From: Flavobacteriales bacterium
GTDB lineage: Bacteria > Bacteroidota > Bacteroidia > DT-38
Direction: 5' to 3'
DNA: 9,417 nt
Assembly: GCA_013214975.1 (NCBI GenBank)
Contig: JABSPR010000145.1
Coordinates: 1-9,417 of the forward strand
Part shown: positions 6,283 through 9,417 of the stretch, one piece after another
Position numbering within the stretch: the stretch's first letter is position 1
Layout of the letters: every line of letters starts with the position of its first letter
Program-made: the position numbers and the translations under genes
Notes under the pieces: generated by a model
Told to the model about the DNA's origin: nothing
Seen by the model: the letters and a program-made list of their open reading frames with translations, nothing else
The model's database searches: none

Positions 6283-7791
6283 ATGTCGGTTGTTGATCAG
6301 TTAGGTAATATCAGTGGTTCTTATGTTTCTGACAAAGGACTCGTGAAAAGTAGCGGTGAGTTATTTGATGTAATTAATTCTGCGAATGAAGAGGTGATTG
6401 GGAAATACGCTGATTGTACTGAACAAGAAGTATTGAATGTAATTGCGACTTCGAACCAAGTTCAAAAAGAATGGAAGAAAACAGATCACCTTCACCGTTC
6501 TGAATTACTTCATGAAGCGGCTCGAAGAATGAGAGAGATTCAGCCGGAAATGGCGGAGTTACTTACACGCGAAAGTGGTAAACCTTACAAGGAAGCATTC
6601 GACGAAGTTAGTTGGTCAATTACCGCAATGGATTACTACGCGGAAGTAGCTCGTCATGAAAACGGTAAAGTATTAGGACCAGCTGTTGAAGGCCAATTGC
6701 ATTACACGATAAAAGAACCTCTTGGAGTTGTAGCGCTCATAATGCCTTATAACTTCCCGTTCTGTTTGTTTGTTTGGAGTGCAGCAGCAGCGTTGGCTTC
6801 AGGTAATTCTGTAATATTAAAACCATCCGAATTAACATCACTTTCAAGCTTAAAGATGTTAGAAGTGTTTGATTGTCTTCCTAAAGGATTGGTGCAATGT
6901 GTAACTGGTCATGGTAGAGTTGGAGCCCAATTGGTTGGGAGCAAAGACACCCATATGGTAGGATTCACTGGAAGTGTGCCTACAGGAAAAATTGTAGCAT
7001 CAGAATGTGCAAAGCTGTTTAAACGATGTACGATTGAAGCTTCAGGTAATGATCCATTTATTGTAATGCCATCAGCACCTCTAGATATCGCAGCAAGAGG
7101 TGGAGCATTTGCGGCAAACATTCATTGTGGTCAGGTTTGTACTAGCGCCGAAAGGTTTTATGTACACAAGGATATTCACGACGAATACGTCGAGAAACTA
7201 ATTGCTGAGGTAAGTAAGCTTCGTGTCGGAAATGGATTAGATAAAGTAGATATTGGACCAATGGTTTCTAAGAAAGAATTAGATCGTTATGAAGCCATTA
7301 TTGCAAACGCAATAAGTCAAGGTGCTACTGTGGCATATGGAGGTGGTAAGCCAGAGGGTACGGATAAGGGTTGGTGGACTCAACCAATAGTTCTTACCGG
7401 TGTAACGCAAGACATGGACATTATGCACAACGAAAGTTTCGGTCCTGTTGCTCCAATTTGTAAAGTAGAAAGCTTTGATCAAGCGATTGAGTTTGCGAAT
7501 CAATCCGAATTTGGATTAGGCGGTACTGTTTATACAACGGATTTAAAGGAAGCTCTAAGAGGTGTTAATGAGATTGAATCCGGAATGATTTGGATCAACG
7601 CTCCACTATTGGATAACGATGCAGGTCCGTTTGGAGGTCAAAAATATTCCGGAATGGGACGTCAATTGGGCTCGGAAGGATTAGATACTTTCCGTCACAC
7701 AAAACTTGCGATGATTGATCCAAATGTATCAGAACAAGATTTCTGGTGGTTCCCTTACAAAGATGCAGAAGCCTATTCTGGCGACAAATAA
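6283..7791 (+). CDS. NAD(P)-dependent aldehyde dehydrogenase (betaine-aldehyde dehydrogenase-like)
   Basis: The 502-aa product is a full-length member of the aldehyde dehydrogenase superfamily, oxidising an aldehyde to an acid with NAD(P)+. Visible landmarks are MPYNFPF with the oxyanion-hole N157, ILKPSE with cofactor-binding K180, GFTGSVPTG (227-235) of the Rossmann fold, general base E252 in IEASGNDPF, the nucleophile C286 in GQVCTSAERF, and ESFGPV (384-389). The E252 motif differs from the usual ELGG form, having Ala-Ser in place of Leu-Gly, but the glutamate is kept. The C-terminal tail (DFWWFPYKD) extends past the core fold. The ATG at 6283 gives the normal N-terminal length. A dimethylglycine dehydrogenase-type gene follows after 28 bases on the same strand, which points to betaine, choline or related methylamine breakdown, with this enzyme perhaps acting on betaine aldehyde or another small aldehyde. 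Exact substrate is not readable from sequence. Confidence 0.93.
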   Translation: MSVVDQLGNISGSYVSDKGLVKSSGELFDVINSANEEVIGKYADCTEQEVLNVIATSNQVQKEWKKTDHLHRSELLHEAARRMREIQPEMAELLTRESGKPYKEAFDEVSWSITAMDYYAEVARHENGKVLGPAVEGQLHYTIKEPLGVVALIMPYNFPFCLFVWSAAAALASGNSVILKPSELTSLSSLKMLEVFDCLPKGLVQCVTGHGRVGAQLVGSKDTHMVGFTGSVPTGKIVASECAKLFKRCTIEASGNDPFIVMPSAPLDIAARGGAFAANIHCGQVCTSAERFYVHKDIHDEYVEKLIAEVSKLRVGNGLDKVDIGPMVSKKELDRYEAIIANAISQGATVAYGGGKPEGTDKGWWTQPIVLTGVTQDMDIMHNESFGPVAPICKVESFDQAIEFANQSEFGLGGTVYTTDLKEALRGVNEIESGMIWINAPLLDNDAGPFGGQKYSGMGRQLGSEGLDTFRHTKLAMIDPNVSEQDFWWFPYKDAEAYSGDK

Positions 7792-7819
7792 AGTTTGGTT
7801 TATAAAATAAAGTAGAATT

Positions 7820-9417
7820 ATGAGTGATACGAGCACGGGTAAAGTTCCAAGTCATGCCCAGGTAGTTATTATAGGGGGTGGAATTATTGGAACCAATATA
7901 GCTTATCATCTTACGAAGCGTGGTTATACGGATGTTGTGCTATTAGAAAAACATAAGCTAACTTCTGGTACCACGTGGCATGCAGCAGGTTTGGTAACAT
8001 CTGGTTTTATGACTGAAACTGGTGCCAAAATGGCCAAGTATACCCGTGAACTCTACCGTGATATTGAAAAGGAAACTGGCCAAGCAACTGGTTTTAAAGA
8101 ATCGGGAATGATTCAAATTGCGGTTAACGAACATTATGCAACCGACCTAAGAAGAAAGGCTACATTCAATAGATTGATCGGAATTGAGGCGGAAGAACTT
8201 TCTCCTAAGGAAGTGCAAGACATGTGGCCTATGGCAAACGTGGATGACATTGTTGGAGGTTTCTTTACTGAAGGGGCTCGGATTAATCCAGTGGATGTAA
8301 CCATGGCAATTACCAAAGGAGCAAAAGCTGGTGGTGCAACTATTTTGGAAGATGTTACCGTAACGGGAATTAATGTTAAGAATAAAAGAATAGAATCTGT
8401 AGAAACAGATCAAGGAACAATTACGTGTGAGGTTGCGGTTAACTGTGCTGGGATGTGGGCGCGTCAGATCGGCGAAATGGCCGGATGTATAACACCACTT
8501 CAAGCAATCGAGCATTACTATGCCATCATGGAAAGTGATGAAATGAAGATTGATCCGAACTTGCCAATCTTAAAAGATCCATCTAAATGGTCTTATTATA
8601 GAGAAGAAGTTGGCGATTTAATGGTTGGTTTCTTCGAGGAAATTTCAGCACCGTGGTCGTTAGATAAAGTAAACAACAACTTTGTATTTGGGGAAATAGA
8701 ACCAGATATGGATAGAATGCTTCCTTATCTAATGAGTGCTCTAGAACGTTTGCCAATTGCTGCAGAAGCTAATTTGAAATTAATGTTCTGTGGTCCTGAA
8801 AGCTTTACGCCGGATATTTCCCCTTTATTTGGAGAGTACCCAGAGGTAGAAAATTTCTTTGTAGTAGCAGGACTTAACTCACTCGGTATTTTGATGGGCG
8901 GTGGAATGGGAAGTGCTATGGCCAATTTAATTGTGGATGGTTTGCCGGATATAGATATCACAGGAATGAATATCGATAGATTCCATCGAGTGCATCAAAA
9001 TAAAAAATATAGAAAAGACAGAAGTGTTGAGGTGATTGGCGAGATGTATAAAATACATTTCCCAAACAAACCAATGGAGACAGCACGTGAAATGAAGAAG
9101 CATGTTCTCTATGATCGTTTAAAAGCGAATGGTGCGGTGTTTATTCAAAGTGCTGGATGGGAAGTTCCTTGTTGGTATGCACCAGAAGGGGTAGAGAAAC
9201 AAGTAGAATGGACATATAAAAGACAGAGCTCTTTTGAGCATGTTGCTGCCGAACATTACGCTTGCAGAAACAATGTGATCATGATGGAAATGTCTTTCAT
9301 GTCGAAGATTTTGGTTCAAGGAAAGGACGCATTGAAGAATCTGAACTATGTATGTTGTAACGACATTGATGTAGAGAATGGCAAGATTGTTTATACCCAA
9401 TGGACAAATGAGAATGG
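7820..9417 (+). CDS. Dimethylglycine/sarcosine dehydrogenase-like flavoprotein, 3' end outside window
   Basis: The open frame starts at ATG 7820 and stays open for 532 codons to the edge; the family is usually 800-850 aa, so about a third is missing. Residues 14-372 are an FAD-dependent DAO-type oxidoreductase: VVIIGGGIIGTNIAYHLTKR (15-34), LLEK (41-44), SGTTWHAAGL (49-58), VNCAGMWA (207-214) and GLNSLGILMGGGMG (351-364). H54 in TTWHAAG matches the histidine that carries covalently bound FAD in dimethylglycine and sarcosine dehydrogenases. Residues about 376-432 fit the FAO_M linker domain, and from about 433 on a GcvT (aminomethyltransferase) folate-binding domain begins, with SKILVQGKDAL and NDIDVENGKIVYTQW. 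Such enzymes N-demethylate dimethylglycine or sarcosine and pass formaldehyde-level carbon to tetrahydrofolate. It lies 28 bases after the aldehyde dehydrogenase, probably co-transcribed. Which methylated glycine it uses cannot be decided here. Confidence 0.92.
   Translation, partial: MSDTSTGKVPSHAQVVIIGGGIIGTNIAYHLTKRGYTDVVLLEKHKLTSGTTWHAAGLVTSGFMTETGAKMAKYTRELYRDIEKETGQATGFKESGMIQIAVNEHYATDLRRKATFNRLIGIEAEELSPKEVQDMWPMANVDDIVGGFFTEGARINPVDVTMAITKGAKAGGATILEDVTVTGINVKNKRIESVETDQGTITCEVAVNCAGMWARQIGEMAGCITPLQAIEHYYAIMESDEMKIDPNLPILKDPSKWSYYREEVGDLMVGFFEEISAPWSLDKVNNNFVFGEIEPDMDRMLPYLMSALERLPIAAEANLKLMFCGPESFTPDISPLFGEYPEVENFFVVAGLNSLGILMGGGMGSAMANLIVDGLPDIDITGMNIDRFHRVHQNKKYRKDRSVEVIGEMYKIHFPNKPMETAREMKKHVLYDRLKANGAVFIQSAGWEVPCWYAPEGVEKQVEWTYKRQSSFEHVAAEHYACRNNVIMMEMSFMSKILVQGKDALKNLNYVCCNDIDVENGKIVYTQWTNEN

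Noticed and set aside
6909..7909. Minus-strand open frames across the aldehyde dehydrogenase
   Set aside because: They are antisense to a complete enzyme with all catalytic residues and show no protein family features.
8134..9400. Minus-strand open frames across the dimethylglycine dehydrogenase-like gene
   Set aside because: They are shadows of a continuous plus-strand frame with clear FAD, FAO_M and GcvT features.

Overview
The window looks like a piece of a Bacteroidota chromosome, probably Flavobacteriales-like and possibly marine. It is AT-rich, start sites mostly lack a strong Shine-Dalgarno, and it carries a secreted protein with a C-terminal type IX secretion (T9SS) sorting domain, an IS66 element of the Bacteroidota kind and a DUF2461 protein. 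Taxonomy is inferred from gene content only.

Region 1 (1 to about 2038, minus strand) is an IS66-family insertion sequence that runs off the left edge. tnpA and tnpB look intact. The transposase gene tnpC is broken: its first half (452-1204) ends just before the expected catalytic DET motif, and the second half (1-474) resumes in another frame after that motif, so about 20 codons are missing and the frame has changed. The element is probably dead by itself.

Region 2 (2095-6107, all minus strand) holds, in order of position, a secreted arylsulfotransferase-like protein with a T9SS tail, a DUF2461 protein, a small STAS/SpoIIAA-like gene split by two frameshifts that both fall in runs of seven A, and a membrane-anchored calcineurin-like metallophosphoesterase. 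These are ordinary accessory or housekeeping genes with no obvious shared pathway.

Region 3 (6283 to the right edge, plus strand) is a likely operon: an NAD(P)-dependent aldehyde dehydrogenase followed 28 bases later by a dimethylglycine/sarcosine dehydrogenase-type flavoprotein, cut by the window edge inside its folate-binding GcvT domain. Together they suggest catabolism of methylated glycines or betaine-like compounds, with one-carbon units passed to tetrahydrofolate and the aldehyde dehydrogenase acting on a related aldehyde. A 9-bp perfect inverted repeat lies in the leader of this operon.

No tRNA, rRNA, CRISPR array or convincing rho-independent terminator was seen. I did not find a clear undescribed multi-gene system. 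The most useful observations are the two lesion sites (tnpC and the STAS-like gene), the inverted repeats near two start sites, and the methylated-amine operon.
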